64,000 nucleotides of DNA. Source: Peterkaempfera bronchialis (GTDB lineage Bacteria > Actinomycetota > Actinomycetes > Streptomycetales > Streptomycetaceae). Location of the stretch: contig NZ_CP031264.1 in assembly GCF_003258605.2 (NCBI RefSeq), positions 4,030,001 to 4,094,000 on the forward strand. Direction: 5' to 3'. This document shows positions 39,201-47,356 of the stretch, piece after piece. Position 1 is the stretch's first letter. The number at the start of each line of letters is the position of its first letter. The translations under genes and the position numbers were made by a program. The notes below the pieces were generated by a model. The model saw only the letters and a list, made by a program, of their open reading frames with translations, searched no databases and was not told the DNA's origin.

Positions 39201-41153
39201 CTCCAGCCCGCCGACCACCTCGGTGACCAGCTCCAGGCCGTCGGCGCGGGCCGCGATCCGCTCGGCGGTCTGCGCCGCCTCGGCGTCGGTGGCCGCCTCC
39301 CGGGCCTCGGCGGTCAGTTGGCCGGCCGCCGCCAGCGCGGGCGCGAAGGCGCCCTCACCGGCCAGGAAGTCCAGGGCCCGGCCGGCCGCCGCGTGCAACT
39401 CCCCGTCCAGCGCCGCCTCCAGCGCGGCCACCCGGTCCAGGTCCACCCGGTGCAGCTCGCGCAGGCCCGCCAGCCGCCCCCGGGCCCGGCGCAGCCCGGC
39501 CAGCTGCGCCACCCAGCCCTCGGCGTCGTCCGGCAGCTCGCTGCGGGCACGCCGCATCAGCGAGGCGCCCTCGGCCTCGGCCTCTTCCACGGCGGCCACG
39601 GCGCGCGCCGCCAGCTCCTCCACCCGGCGGTGCTCGTCCAGTACCTGCCGGGCGGTGTTCCGCAGCGCGGTCAGCGGGTCGAGCAGGCCGCCCAGTTCGG
39701 GCTCGCCCAGCCAGTGGTAGCGGTCCAGTGCCCGGCCGCAGGCGCCCACCAGCTGCTCGAAGCCGACCGTGGACGTGGCGTCGTCACGGGCGCTCCGCTG
39801 CGCCGCCCGCGCCGCCGCCAGGCAGTCGGCGACCCCCTGCACCAGCTCCCGGTTGCCGATCCGCTCCAGCGGCCCGCCGCCGGTCGGCCGGGTCGCCGCC
39901 AGATGGGCCTCGGAGGCGAACGGGGTGCGCCACAGCTGGACGGCGTGCAGCCGCGACTGCTCCTCGCCGCCGCGCAGCACGGCCAGCGTGCCGTCGGCCA
40001 GCAGCGCCCAGCCGCCGCAGGGGATCGGGGTGGCGGCCTCCTGCCGGATGGTGTTGTACGGGAGCAGCAGCGCCCGGCCGCCCGCCGGGTCGGCGAAGGC
40101 GTACAGCACGTCCTCGCCGTCGGCGGAGCGCACCACCCGCTGGAACTCCAGCCCCTCGACGTCGGTGTCGAAGGTGCGCACCGCCCCGGTGGCCAGGCAG
40201 TAGCCGCCGGGGAAGACCACGCCCTGGTCCTCGGGCAGCAGCCGGCAGGACTGCCCGATGGCGTCCAGCCGGGTCACCCGGCCGGTGGCGGCGGTGTGCA
40301 CCAGGTACCGCCAGGCGTCCTCCTTGTAGGGGCGCACCCGCAGCAGCACCAGCGCCGGACCGACCCGGGCGTACTCCACATCGGCGTCGGCGAGCGACTG
40401 CAACGGCTCGTCCACCGGCTCGCGGTGCAGCTCGCCGCGCGGTGTCTCGGTGTCCGGGTCGCTGCGGACGGTGAGGCTGCCGCCGGTGGTGGAGACATGG
40501 AGCGCGCCGCCGGCCACCGCGATCTGCGGGTGGCGGCCGGGCAGGTGGTCCTCGCGGGTGGCGGCGGTCCAGTGGACGTCGTGCGGCTCCGGGCGCTCCA
40601 GGTCGCGCTCGCCCCGGTTGTCCAGGTACGCCACCCCGCCGTCGGCGTCCACCCGCCAGCGCAGCACCCGCAGGTCGGCGGGGTCCGGGCCGGTGCGGAA
40701 GGCAGCCAGCAGCCGGGTGCCGGTGCGCTGGAGCCGCAGCAGCCGGGCGTCGCGGTAGTAGCGGTGCAGCTCGGCGAAGTCGCGGCGGAACTCCGGGTGG
40801 TCCAGCAGGCCCGGCACGGCGGCCGGGGCCGGGTCGCCGTCGCCGGGCACATACCCGGCCAGCACGTCCTCGGGTTCGGGCACGTCGTCCCGGGCCGAGG
40901 CGGGGAAGAGGCCGAGCAGCAGCAGCCCGCCCAGCGGGGCCAGGTCGCGGGCCGCGCCGGGCTGCGCGGTGGCCGCCCGGACGGCGGCGACCGGCTCCAG
41001 CGGCGTACCGCCGAACGCCTCCCGCCGCCGTCCGTCCAACTCCCGGGCCCGCCGGGCCAGTTCGGCGGCCCGGTCGGACAGCCGGGTCCGCAGCACCTCA
41101 TAGGTGGCGGTGTCGACCTCCGCCGCCTGCGGCGCTGCGGTGGTGTCGCTCAT
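36216..41153 (-). CDS. Giant AAA ATPase (DNA repair ATPase/DUF3686-like), flotillin-linked
   Basis: A 1,645-residue protein. The first about 420 residues are beta-rich with repeated short strands, possibly a propeller. Residues about 440-950 are Ala/Glu/Arg-rich helices likely to form coiled coils. A MoxR/dynein-like AAA module follows: Walker A SPPGYGKTT (Lys1288), Walker B LLYLDDIQHTS (Asp1350/1351), sensor-1 region AVCMAGNPYTESGRRFRIPDML. Proteins of this build are annotated as DNA repair ATPases (DUF3686), but that function is weakly supported. The gene is third in a minus-strand operon after a YqiJ-like and a flotillin gene, so I infer a role at a membrane microdomain. GAGGGAG lies 5 bases before the ATG. 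Confidence 0.8.
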   Translation of the reverse strand: MSDTTAAPQAAEVDTATYEVLRTRLSDRAAELARRARELDGRRREAFGGTPLEPVAAVRAATAQPGAARDLAPLGGLLLLGLFPASARDDVPEPEDVLAGYVPGDGDPAPAAVPGLLDHPEFRRDFAELHRYYRDARLLRLQRTGTRLLAAFRTGPDPADLRVLRWRVDADGGVAYLDNRGERDLERPEPHDVHWTAATREDHLPGRHPQIAVAGGALHVSTTGGSLTVRSDPDTETPRGELHREPVDEPLQSLADADVEYARVGPALVLLRVRPYKEDAWRYLVHTAATGRVTRLDAIGQSCRLLPEDQGVVFPGGYCLATGAVRTFDTDVEGLEFQRVVRSADGEDVLYAFADPAGGRALLLPYNTIRQEAATPIPCGGWALLADGTLAVLRGGEEQSRLHAVQLWRTPFASEAHLAATRPTGGGPLERIGNRELVQGVADCLAAARAAQRSARDDATSTVGFEQLVGACGRALDRYHWLGEPELGGLLDPLTALRNTARQVLDEHRRVEELAARAVAAVEEAEAEGASLMRRARSELPDDAEGWVAQLAGLRRARGRLAGLRELHRVDLDRVAALEAALDGELHAAAGRALDFLAGEGAFAPALAAAGQLTAEAREAATDAEAAQTAERIAARADGLELVTEVVGGLEAADATVRTAVLERIGEAVGALGAARAVLDARRRELREAEGRAAFEAEFALLAQSATGALAASTTPERCEEQLGRLLLRLEGLETRFADSDGLPERLEAKREEVQGAFAARRQALLDERARSADRRMAAGERILAGVRRRAAGLGSPEELSTYFTTDQAVARVRAAAEELRALGDPVRAQELTGRLDAARQEAARALRDRLDLDGGDGTLRLGRHRFAVADPKLELTLVPHGDGLAFAVAGTDYRAPVDDPSFAATRPFWDQPLASESPEVYRGEHLAAAVLAEAEASPGLLAALEAPDGPLEAVRRAAADRYDEGYQRGVHDHDAAAILTALLRLRSDAGLLRHPGAARASAQLFWAYGTDERARTGWLTRAGSLARARAAFGPAPAVAELCAELDAAVAAFTARAGLPAAPGAGGYLFEELAGEQPGFATGVGARELLAAFHAALGGPDSAARKEYEDDLRALDGELTARHQLVRAWLGSCAASGGDPDRYAADLDEAVAVELIGDALPRRDSAAPLTATVEGLLGTHPRISGGTLRLRLDELLERTRRFREQRVPAHRAYQRQRAELVAAERRRLRLDAYRPRPLGGFVRNRLIDEVYLPLIGDNLAKQLGTAGDAGHGDRSGLLMLISPPGYGKTTLMEYVAAALGLVLVRVDGPALGHRTTSLDPAEAPDATARQEVEKINFALELGNNVLLYLDDIQHTSPELLQKFIPLCDAQRRIDGVQGGLARSHDLRGKRFAVCMAGNPYTESGRRFRIPDMLANRADVWNLGDVLAGREDLFAASYLENALTANPVLAPLAGRDPADLELLTAMAQGTEPVRTDRTAHPYPQPELEAVLAVLRHLLGVREVLLASNRAYIASAATADASRTEPPYLLQGSYRDMSRLAGRIVPVMDAEEVEAVLDDHYRGEAQALGADAEANLLKLAGLRDRLTAEQAARWAEVKAGYLRERALGGSGDDALARAVGALGLLADRVGAVEAAITRATERPRRPV

Positions 41154-41181
41154 CGGATCTCCCTCGGACGGACCCGGCCCC

Positions 41182-41219
41182 GGCCGGGTTGTTCACTGCC
41201 GGCCGGGTTGTTCACTGCC
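41182..41219. repeat. Two-copy 19-bp tandem repeat between flotillin and ATPase genes
   Basis: GGCCGGGTTGTTCACTGCC occurs twice in direct succession in the 120-bp gap between the two operon genes, with a partial third copy after. It may alter mRNA processing or relative expression. Confidence 0.8.
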
Positions 41220-41273
41220 GGTCGGCTTGGAGCAGCCGCCAGGGCTGCTCCTGGTCTCACTGCCGGGCCGGGC

Positions 41274-43271
41274 CTACTGCTGGGCGGTGCCGTTGGCGGC
41301 CGGGACGACCGCCGTCCGCTGCTGCACCTCGGCAAGCAGCGCCCGCAGCTGCTCGCCGTCCGTCCCCCTCAACTGCTGCGCGACCGCCGCGCTCAGACCG
41401 AGGTTGGCCAGGTCGCCGGAGCCGAACGAGCTCAGCACCTTGGTCAGGTCCTCGGTGAAGTCGGCCGAGCCGTCCAGCCAGGACTTGCCGAGCGCCTGCG
41501 CGGTCTCGGAGTGCTGGACGAAGCCGTCCATGCCCTTGCCCAGCGAGACCGCATTGACCAGCCGGTCGAAGAAGACGGTGTCCCCGCCCACGATGTCGAT
41601 CTTCGCCTGCTGAAGTCCGGTGCCCAGCAGGGCCGCCTGCGCCTCGGCGACCTGCCGCTGCGCGTCCAGACCGGCCAGCCGGACCGACTTCTCGGCCTCC
41701 AGCCGCAGCCGGTACTCCTCGTGGCCCCGACCCGCCTCGTCCAGCTTGGCCATCGCGGCGGCCTTGTCGGTCAGCCCCTCGGCCTCCGCCTTCAGCTTCT
41801 CCCGCACCACGGCGGCGGCGGACAGCGCCTTCTGCTGCTCCACGGCGGCCTCGGCCATGCCGACCTTCTCGATCGCCTCGGCGTCCCGCAGCCGCACCTG
41901 CGCGGCGGCCAGCCCCTCGGCGGCGGCCTTGGCCTGGGCGGCGTCGGCGAGCCGTACGGCGGCGCGGGCGTCCAACTCGGCGGCCTTCTCCCGGGACTCG
42001 GCGAGCACCAGCGCCTCGCGCGCCTTGAACTGGGCGGCCTGCTCGGCGGCCTCCGCCGCCTTGATGTCCTTGACCAGGCTCTCCTGCGCCTCGGCCTCGG
42101 CCTGGATCACCAGCGCCTCGCGGGTGCGCTCGGCCTCCTCCACGATCCGCAGCCGCTTGATCGCCTCCTCCTGCTCGGCGACGGTCTTCTCCACCGCGAT
42201 CCGCTCCCGCACCACGTCGGCGATGGAGCGCTTCTCGGCCTCGACCTCCTTGTCGGCGGCGATCCGGGTGAGCGCGGTCTCCCGCTCCCGGGCGATGACC
42301 TCCAGCTGCCGGGCCTTCTCGATCCGCTCGGCCTCGACCGCGATCACCCGCTCGCGGTTCTTCTCGGCGACCGCGATCTCCCGGGCCTGGTTCTCCTGCT
42401 GGATGCCCAGCTGCTCCTCGGTGCGCAGATGGGCCGCGTGCGCCTTGAGCCGCTCCTCCTCCTGCACCCGGGCGATCTCGGCCTCCTCGCGGGCCCGCAG
42501 GGTCTCGATCTCCCGGCGCTGCTTGATCTCGGCCTCCGCGCGGCGCCGCTCCAGCTCCAGCACGGCCTCCCGGGCGTCGACGTTCCGCCGGGTGATCTCC
42601 TTCTCCTCGGTGCGCTCGAACTCGTTGGTCCGCACATGCTCCAGCGAGGTCAGCTCGGTGATCTTCCGGATGCCCTGGGCGTCCAGGATGTTGGCCGCGT
42701 CCAGCTGGCTCATCGGGGTCTGCTCAAGGTAGTCGATCGCCGCGTCCTCAAGGTGGTAGCCGTTGAGGTCGGTGCCGATGACGCCGATGATCCGGTCCCG
42801 GAACTCCTCGCGCTTGGTGTAGAGGTCCACAAAGTCCAGCTGCTTGCCGACGGTCTTCAGCGCCTCGGCGAACTTGGCGGCGAACAGCACCTGGAGGGTC
42901 TCCTGGTGGCTGGCCCGCTCGGTGCCGATGGCCTGCGCCACCTTGATGACGTCCTCGGCGGTCTTGTTGACCCGGACGAAGAAGGCGATCCGGATGTCGG
43001 CCCTGATGTTGTCCTGGCAGATCAGGCCCTCGCGGCCGGTGCGGGCGATCTCGATGGTCTTCACCGAGATGTCCATCACCTCGGCCTTGTGCAGCACCGG
43101 CAGCACCATGGCCCCGGTGAAGGTGACGTCCACGGCGCGGGTCTTGGAGATGATCAGTGCCTTGCCCTGCTCCACCTTGCGGAACAGTCGGCCGATCATG
43201 AGCAGCGCACCCAGTGCGATGAGCAGGACGACGGCGATGAGTACGCCGAGGCCGGTGGTGATGGCGTCCAT
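41274..43271 (-). CDS. Flotillin-like SPFH/band-7 protein (YqiK-type)
   Basis: A 665-residue membrane-scaffold protein. An N-terminal helix (residues about 8-27) is followed by the SPFH domain (about 30-210; VDLYTKREEFRDRIIGVIG, DAAIDYLEQTPMSQLDA). A long charged coiled coil rich in EA/ER repeats runs from about 210 to 530. The C-terminal part (IDIVGGDTVFFDRLVNAVSLGK onward) carries the GGD-containing block typical of YqiK flotillins. Flotillins assemble in detergent-resistant membrane patches. It lies 57 bp after the YqiJ-like gene, the same order as yqiJ-yqiK of E. coli. Confidence 0.93.
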   Translation of the reverse strand: MDAITTGLGVLIAVVLLIALGALLMIGRLFRKVEQGKALIISKTRAVDVTFTGAMVLPVLHKAEVMDISVKTIEIARTGREGLICQDNIRADIRIAFFVRVNKTAEDVIKVAQAIGTERASHQETLQVLFAAKFAEALKTVGKQLDFVDLYTKREEFRDRIIGVIGTDLNGYHLEDAAIDYLEQTPMSQLDAANILDAQGIRKITELTSLEHVRTNEFERTEEKEITRRNVDAREAVLELERRRAEAEIKQRREIETLRAREEAEIARVQEEERLKAHAAHLRTEEQLGIQQENQAREIAVAEKNRERVIAVEAERIEKARQLEVIARERETALTRIAADKEVEAEKRSIADVVRERIAVEKTVAEQEEAIKRLRIVEEAERTREALVIQAEAEAQESLVKDIKAAEAAEQAAQFKAREALVLAESREKAAELDARAAVRLADAAQAKAAAEGLAAAQVRLRDAEAIEKVGMAEAAVEQQKALSAAAVVREKLKAEAEGLTDKAAAMAKLDEAGRGHEEYRLRLEAEKSVRLAGLDAQRQVAEAQAALLGTGLQQAKIDIVGGDTVFFDRLVNAVSLGKGMDGFVQHSETAQALGKSWLDGSADFTEDLTKVLSSFGSGDLANLGLSAAVAQQLRGTDGEQLRALLAEVQQRTAVVPAANGTAQQ

Positions 43272-43328
43272 GAGCAGTCCCAGGAGTCGGATCGATTGGT
43301 GGAGCGGGAGTGTGCGGCCGGCGGCGCG

Positions 43329-44018
43329 TCAGAGGGCCGGTTGCTGCCCGTACGGCATGACGCGGAAGAACTCGCCGTCGCTGTCGTAGTCGAAGATCAG
43401 TGCGGTGGACCCGGCCGTCAGCGGCACATCGTCGGTCTGCCGCACCTGGATGACGGCCGAGGAGCCGTCGGGCGAGGTCACCTCGGCCTGGCCGAACCCC
43501 GCGTCGACCCGCCCGGTGCGGACCACGCAGGTCAGCCCGACGAAGCCATGGCGGGACGGCGGCCGGACATCCGGCCAGATCCGGCGCAGCGGCCGTACCA
43601 GCAGCCGGGTGGCGAGCCAGCCGACCAGCACCGCCACCAGCAGGGCCAGCGCCGCCAGCGGGGCGGTGACCAGGGTGGGGGCGCCGGTGCGGTGGAGGCC
43701 GTCCAGCAGCACCGTGGCGACCAGGCTCGCGAACCAGGTCAGGGCGATCAGCAGGGAGAGGGAGACGGTGGCCGGTACACCGCCGAGGCCGGCGGCGGCC
43801 AGCAGCCCGGCGAAGCCGTGCGGGCCGTCGTCACCGGCATCGTGGTCGGCGGCATGGCCGGCGTCATGGCCGACGTCATGGCCGTCACCCGAGTGGTGGT
43901 GCGCATCGCCCGCGAATCCGCCGAGCAGGGCGACGGCCCAGTATGCGACCACCACCAGCAGTGCAAAGCTGAACACTACGGCCGGGAAGCCCAGCGCGGC
44001 GTCGATGAACCCCGTCAC
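43329..44018 (-). CDS. YqiJ-like OB-fold membrane protein (NfeD-related)
   Basis: A 229-residue protein with about three membrane helices (residues 8-35, 85-105 and 115-140) and a C-terminal OB-fold-like domain (about 155-229; GLTCVVRTGRVDAGFGQAEV). NfeD/YqiJ proteins partner with flotillins. A striking His/Asp-rich loop at about residues 39-67 contains ten His in a 29-residue stretch and may bind metal. The GTG start follows GGGAGGT by 5 bases. It is the first gene of the three-gene operon. Confidence 0.82.
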   Translation of the reverse strand: MTGFIDAALGFPAVVFSFALLVVVAYWAVALLGGFAGDAHHHSGDGHDVGHDAGHAADHDAGDDGPHGFAGLLAAAGLGGVPATVSLSLLIALTWFASLVATVLLDGLHRTGAPTLVTAPLAALALLVAVLVGWLATRLLVRPLRRIWPDVRPPSRHGFVGLTCVVRTGRVDAGFGQAEVTSPDGSSAVIQVRQTDDVPLTAGSTALIFDYDSDGEFFRVMPYGQQPAL

Positions 44019-44141
44019 TTTGCACCTCCCCCTTCCCGGCCTGTAGGCCGTGCCGGGCCGACCTGCCCGGGGTGCCTTCGGCGCCCGGTGTCAAGGTGTT
44101 CCGACGGAGCCATTCTGGCGGGTGGGACGGTGCGGCCACAT

Positions 44142-44156
44142 TGCCGGAACCCGGCA
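44142..44156. promoter_or_regulatory. Palindrome upstream of the YqiJ-flotillin-ATPase operon
   Basis: TGCCGGAACCCGGCA is a perfect 6-3-6 inverted repeat about 125 bp before the operon start, in a 282-bp gap that also separates it from the PucR gene end. It is a candidate operator only. Confidence 0.35.
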
Positions 44157-44300
44157 GTCTTTACACCGCTTTGACATCCGGGGTTCGGAGGACAGGGCAG
44201 GTCGGCGCCGGATTTGTGCTGACGGATCGCCAGATGTCTTCCCTGTTGGGTCGGAAACCCGTACTGCCGGGGGCAGGGTGCCCCAGGTCCACCGGGCGCC

Positions 44301-45410
44301 TCAGAGCGGTCTCGCCGGCCAGTCCAGCAGCCGGGCGCCCATCGCGGCGGTCTCCAGGGTGTAGCGCTGGAGCGGATCGTCCGCGTCATAGCCCGTCAGC
44401 GTCCGGATCCGGTCCAGCCGGTAGGTCAGCGCACGGACGCTCAGCCGCAGCTGCCGGGCCGCTTCCGCGCCCACATAGCGGGCCGCCGAGTACGCCGCCA
44501 GTGTCTCCAGCAGCGGTTCGGCGCCGCCGCGGGCCTCGCGCAGCGGCCCCAGCACGGTCAGCACCAGATCGGCCATGGCCGCCCGGTCCCGCAGCAGCAC
44601 CGGAAAGACCAGCAGGTCGGCGGCCCTCAGCATGGCCGCGTCCAGCCCAAGGCGCTCCGCCAGCTCGATGGCGCTCAGCGCCTCCTCGTAGGAGCGCACC
44701 ACCCCGGCGGGGCCGCTGTGCGGGCGGCCCACCGCGAGCTGGAGCCGCCCCGGGCCGCCCGCCTCGGGTGCCGTCGCCAGGGCGGCCAGCGCCTCGGGTA
44801 CGGAGGTCTCGGCGGCCGGGGCGATGCACACCAGGCGCCCCTCCTTGGTGGTGAGCAGCACCTGGTGCTCACCGAAGCGGCCCACCAGCTCCCGCTCCAG
44901 CCGCCGGGCGAGCGGATGGGCGTCGTCGTACCGCTCACCGCTCCAGGCCACCGTCACGGTGTGCGCACGGGCCAGCCGCAGGCCGAACCGCTCGGCCCGC
45001 TCGGAGAGTCGGCCCAGGTCGCTGCGGCCGTAGAGCAGGTCGTCGATGAACTCCTGACGGGCCGCCTCCTCCTGGCGCACCGCCAGCCGCTGCGCCCGCT
45101 CATACCCCTCGGCCAGCGCGGCGACGGCCGCGTCGGCGGCGGCGAGCACCGATCCGCCGGTCCGGCGCAGCTCGGCGGCGCCGGTGGCGCCGGTGACGCC
45201 GGGCAGGGTGTCCCAGGCCCGCCGGGTGGCCCGCAGATAGAGGCCGACCAGTCCGCGCAGGCCGTGGCCCTGCTCGGCGGCCTGCTCGCCCAGGTGGCGC
45301 AGGCCGTCCAGCTCGGTGCGGCCCGGCAGCCGGCCGGTGGCCGACACCTCCGCCAGCAGCTCCGGATAGCCGTCCACGAACCGCGCCGGTATCGCCCCGC
45401 CCCGCCGCAT
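44301..45410 (-). CDS. PucR-family transcriptional regulator
   Basis: A 369-residue regulator. The N-terminal half resembles the GGDEF-like/RsbT co-antagonist segment found in actinomycete PucR proteins. The C-terminal PucR helix-turn-helix (about residues 305-365) reads LETLAAYSAARYVGAEAARQ and VRALTYRLDRI. Ligand and targets are unknown. A GGGAGGG site lies close before the ATG. The next gene downstream on the same strand is the flotillin operon, after 282 bp. Confidence 0.88.
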   Translation of the reverse strand: MRRGGAIPARFVDGYPELLAEVSATGRLPGRTELDGLRHLGEQAAEQGHGLRGLVGLYLRATRRAWDTLPGVTGATGAAELRRTGGSVLAAADAAVAALAEGYERAQRLAVRQEEAARQEFIDDLLYGRSDLGRLSERAERFGLRLARAHTVTVAWSGERYDDAHPLARRLERELVGRFGEHQVLLTTKEGRLVCIAPAAETSVPEALAALATAPEAGGPGRLQLAVGRPHSGPAGVVRSYEEALSAIELAERLGLDAAMLRAADLLVFPVLLRDRAAMADLVLTVLGPLREARGGAEPLLETLAAYSAARYVGAEAARQLRLSVRALTYRLDRIRTLTGYDADDPLQRYTLETAAMGARLLDWPARPL

Positions 45411-45470
45411 CAGCCCTCCCTGACCATGCCCGTTCTCGGTCCGGCCAGGTTACGCGGGGCGGGGCGGGGG

Positions 45471-46484
45471 TCAGCGGGCGCGGGTGGCGGGGTGCGGGAG
45501 GCCCTTCTCCTCCGCCAGCGTCTCGGCGGCCGGGCGGCGCGGGGTGGCCGGGCCCTGCGGCCCGTACCCGATGCGGATCAGCATCTGCGGGCTGCACACC
45601 TCGGACTGCGGGTCGCGCAGCAGCCAGCGCAGGTCGGCCCACTCCATCGGCTGGTGCAGCAGGGAGGCGCGCAGGCCGTGCGCGGTGAGCACCAGCAGGA
45701 CGTGTTCCAGGGCCTGCCCGGCCCGCAGCCAGTCCACCCGGCGGTCATGACGGGTGGTCAGCACCGCCAGTCGCGGATGCTCCTCGAAGGGTGCCGTCTC
45801 CTGGTGCTGCCGCAGCGGGTGGCCGGAGAAGTCCCGCATCGGCATCCTGGCCGCCGCGTCCTGCGGGCCCAGCGCCCTCGAAGGGATGCCGTACGGGCCC
45901 TCGCCCGGCTCGGTGATCCAGGAGCGGGTCTCCGTCCGGCGGCCCGGCTCGCCGGTGTTGCGCTGCTCCGCCTCGGAGGTCAGCGCCAGTACCCGGGCCG
46001 ACTCCGCCGGGCCGGGGAGCCGCAGCTCCGCGCCCTCGGTGCGGGCGGCGGCGACCAGCTCGGCGAGCACGGCGTCGGGCACCGGGGTGTCGCTGAACGG
46101 CAGCCGGCTGGAGTGCCGCTGCCAGACCGCTTCATACAGGTCGGCGCGGTCCGTACCGGCGGCGCGCGGTGGACCGGCCAGCCGGACGGCGGCGAGCAGG
46201 CCCGGGTCGGCCGGGCGGGGCAGCAGCCGCAGCACCGGTTCCCAGCCGAAGTGCGCGGCGGCGACCCGCAGGTTGAACACCGCGCCGCCCACCGAGATGT
46301 GCAGCGCGCGCCCGGTGGGGTCGGCCAGCCGCAGGGCCCGCTCCGGGGCCGCGTGCACCTCGATGACGCGGGTGGCCGGGTCCAGCCGGAACCGCCAGGG
46401 CTGGGTGTTGTGGATCGACGGGGCTGCGACCGCTGCGGAGACCAGGGCCTCCAGGGTCTTGGCGTCCAGGACCGGTGCGGGCAT
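45471..46484 (-). CDS. Acg-family FMN-binding nitroreductase-like protein
   Basis: A protein of about 337 residues with a split nitroreductase fold. It opens with AVAAPSIHNTQPWRFRLD, the hallmark of the Acg family (Rv2032, Rv3127, Rv3131 of M. tuberculosis), which are members of the DosR dormancy regulon and may sequester flavin. Further family blocks are LYEAVWQRHSSRLPFSDTPV and HGLRASLLHQPMEWADLR. I prefer ATG 46484 (GAGGAGG 8 bases away); ATG 46490 almost touches that site. Two DosR-like boxes lie 77 and 100 bp upstream, which supports control by the DosR-like regulator encoded near 58.4 kb. Confidence 0.9.
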   Translation of the reverse strand: MPAPVLDAKTLEALVSAAVAAPSIHNTQPWRFRLDPATRVIEVHAAPERALRLADPTGRALHISVGGAVFNLRVAAAHFGWEPVLRLLPRPADPGLLAAVRLAGPPRAAGTDRADLYEAVWQRHSSRLPFSDTPVPDAVLAELVAAARTEGAELRLPGPAESARVLALTSEAEQRNTGEPGRRTETRSWITEPGEGPYGIPSRALGPQDAAARMPMRDFSGHPLRQHQETAPFEEHPRLAVLTTRHDRRVDWLRAGQALEHVLLVLTAHGLRASLLHQPMEWADLRWLLRDPQSEVCSPQMLIRIGYGPQGPATPRRPAAETLAEEKGLPHPATRAR

Positions 46485-46560
46485 GGCCATCCCCTCCTCG
46501 GGCGGGGATCGTGCTGTCAGGTCATGCCACCAGGGTGCATCCATCGGCCGGGGTCGCGCA

Positions 46561-46597
46561 GGGCCCGGCGGTCCCGGCCGGTGGGGCCGAACGTCAC
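46561..46597. promoter_or_regulatory. Two DosR-like boxes upstream of the Acg-type gene
   Basis: GGGCC-CGGC-GGTCC at 46561-46574 and GGGCC-GAAC-GTCAC at 46584-46597 follow the pattern GGGMC-N4-GKCCC (the second with one mismatch). They are 23 bp apart, about two helical turns, as expected for side-by-side regulator dimers. The first is 77 bp from the gene start. Confidence 0.6.
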
Positions 46598-46609
46598 CGG
46601 GTCGCCGCC

Positions 46610-46679
46610 AGCCGCTCGCTGTCGCCCGCTCGCCGTCGCCCGGTCGCCGTCGCCCGCTCGCTGTCAGCCGGTCGCCGTC
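46610..46679. repeat. Five-unit 14-bp tandem repeat
   Basis: Five consecutive units of consensus GCCCGSTCGCYGTC lie between the cupin gene end and the nitroreductase promoter, touching the cupin stop. Units differ at one to three positions. Confidence 0.75.
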
Positions 46680-47067
46680 ACCCGGGAGGCGTCGGCCGGA
46701 TCCGCATCCCGGGGCGGCGCCGGTGCACGGTGAGGTAGGCCAGGCCGTCGGGCCCGGCCGCCAGCTCCCGGGTGGAGCCGTGCGGCAGCCACAGCAGGGT
46801 GCCCCCGGTGAGCTGCCGGGCCGCCCCCTCCGTGCCGCCGTACAGGGTGCCGCCGCCGGCCACCACCAGCAGCAGGACGTCGAGGTCGGGTTCGGCGTGG
46901 GCGGCGACACGCTGGTCGGGCGGCAGGCGGACCAGGTTGGCGTCCAACTGGCGGCCGGACTCGGCCAGCCGCCACAGCGCGCCGGAGGCCGAGGCGTCGG
47001 CGTCGGCGGCCAGCGCCGCGAGGTCGCAGAGCACCCGGGGGAGGGGCTCCGGCTCGGACTCCGTCAT
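46678..47067 (-). CDS. Cupin-domain small protein
   Basis: A 129-residue protein with a single cupin beta-barrel: DQRVAAHAEPDLDVLLLVVAGGGTLYGG as the first motif (His and Glu metal ligands partly kept) and LTGGTLLWLPHGSTREL as the second. It lies upstream of the Acg-type gene on the same strand across a repeat. Its role is unknown; such cupins often bind metal or small ligands. No good Shine-Dalgarno sequence is seen before the ATG. Confidence 0.75.
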   Translation of the reverse strand: MTESEPEPLPRVLCDLAALAADADASASGALWRLAESGRQLDANLVRLPPDQRVAAHAEPDLDVLLLVVAGGGTLYGGTEGAARQLTGGTLLWLPHGSTRELAAGPDGLAYLTVHRRRPGMRIRPTPPG

Positions 47068-47356
47068 CGGCCGCCGCCCGGCGTCGGCGGGACCGGCCGG
47101 GCCTGCGCCCTGACGGTCCGATCGGGTGCGCGCTCGGGCAGGGGCCCGTTCACGGTGGTGCGGATGCCGAAGACGGCCGGCACAGCGGCTCCTCTCTCTG
47201 CGGGACCCCGTCGGTGGTACCGATTATGACGCGCCGGGGCACCGCCGGACCCGTCCCCCGATTGCAGTACGCATTCGGGTGATTACTGGTTGTTGTCAGT
47301 GGCTCGTGTCATCGTGATCCGGTCGAGATGGGCTGTCGATCGCGAGGAGTGCCCCG

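Noticed and set aside
36216-41153. Firm DNA-repair role for the giant ATPase
   Set aside because: The label comes from database naming; no nuclease, helicase or recognised DNA-binding motif is visible, and the operon partners are membrane proteins.
36480-44174. A continuous open frame of 2,564 codons on the plus strand
   Set aside because: It is antisense to the ATPase, flotillin and YqiJ-like genes. High GC removes stops from shadow frames; composition is low-complexity and there is no start site or family match.
47240-47262. DosR-like box upstream of ctaD
   Set aside because: CGGAC-CCGT-CCCCC misses three conserved positions, so ctaD membership of the regulon is only inferred from position.
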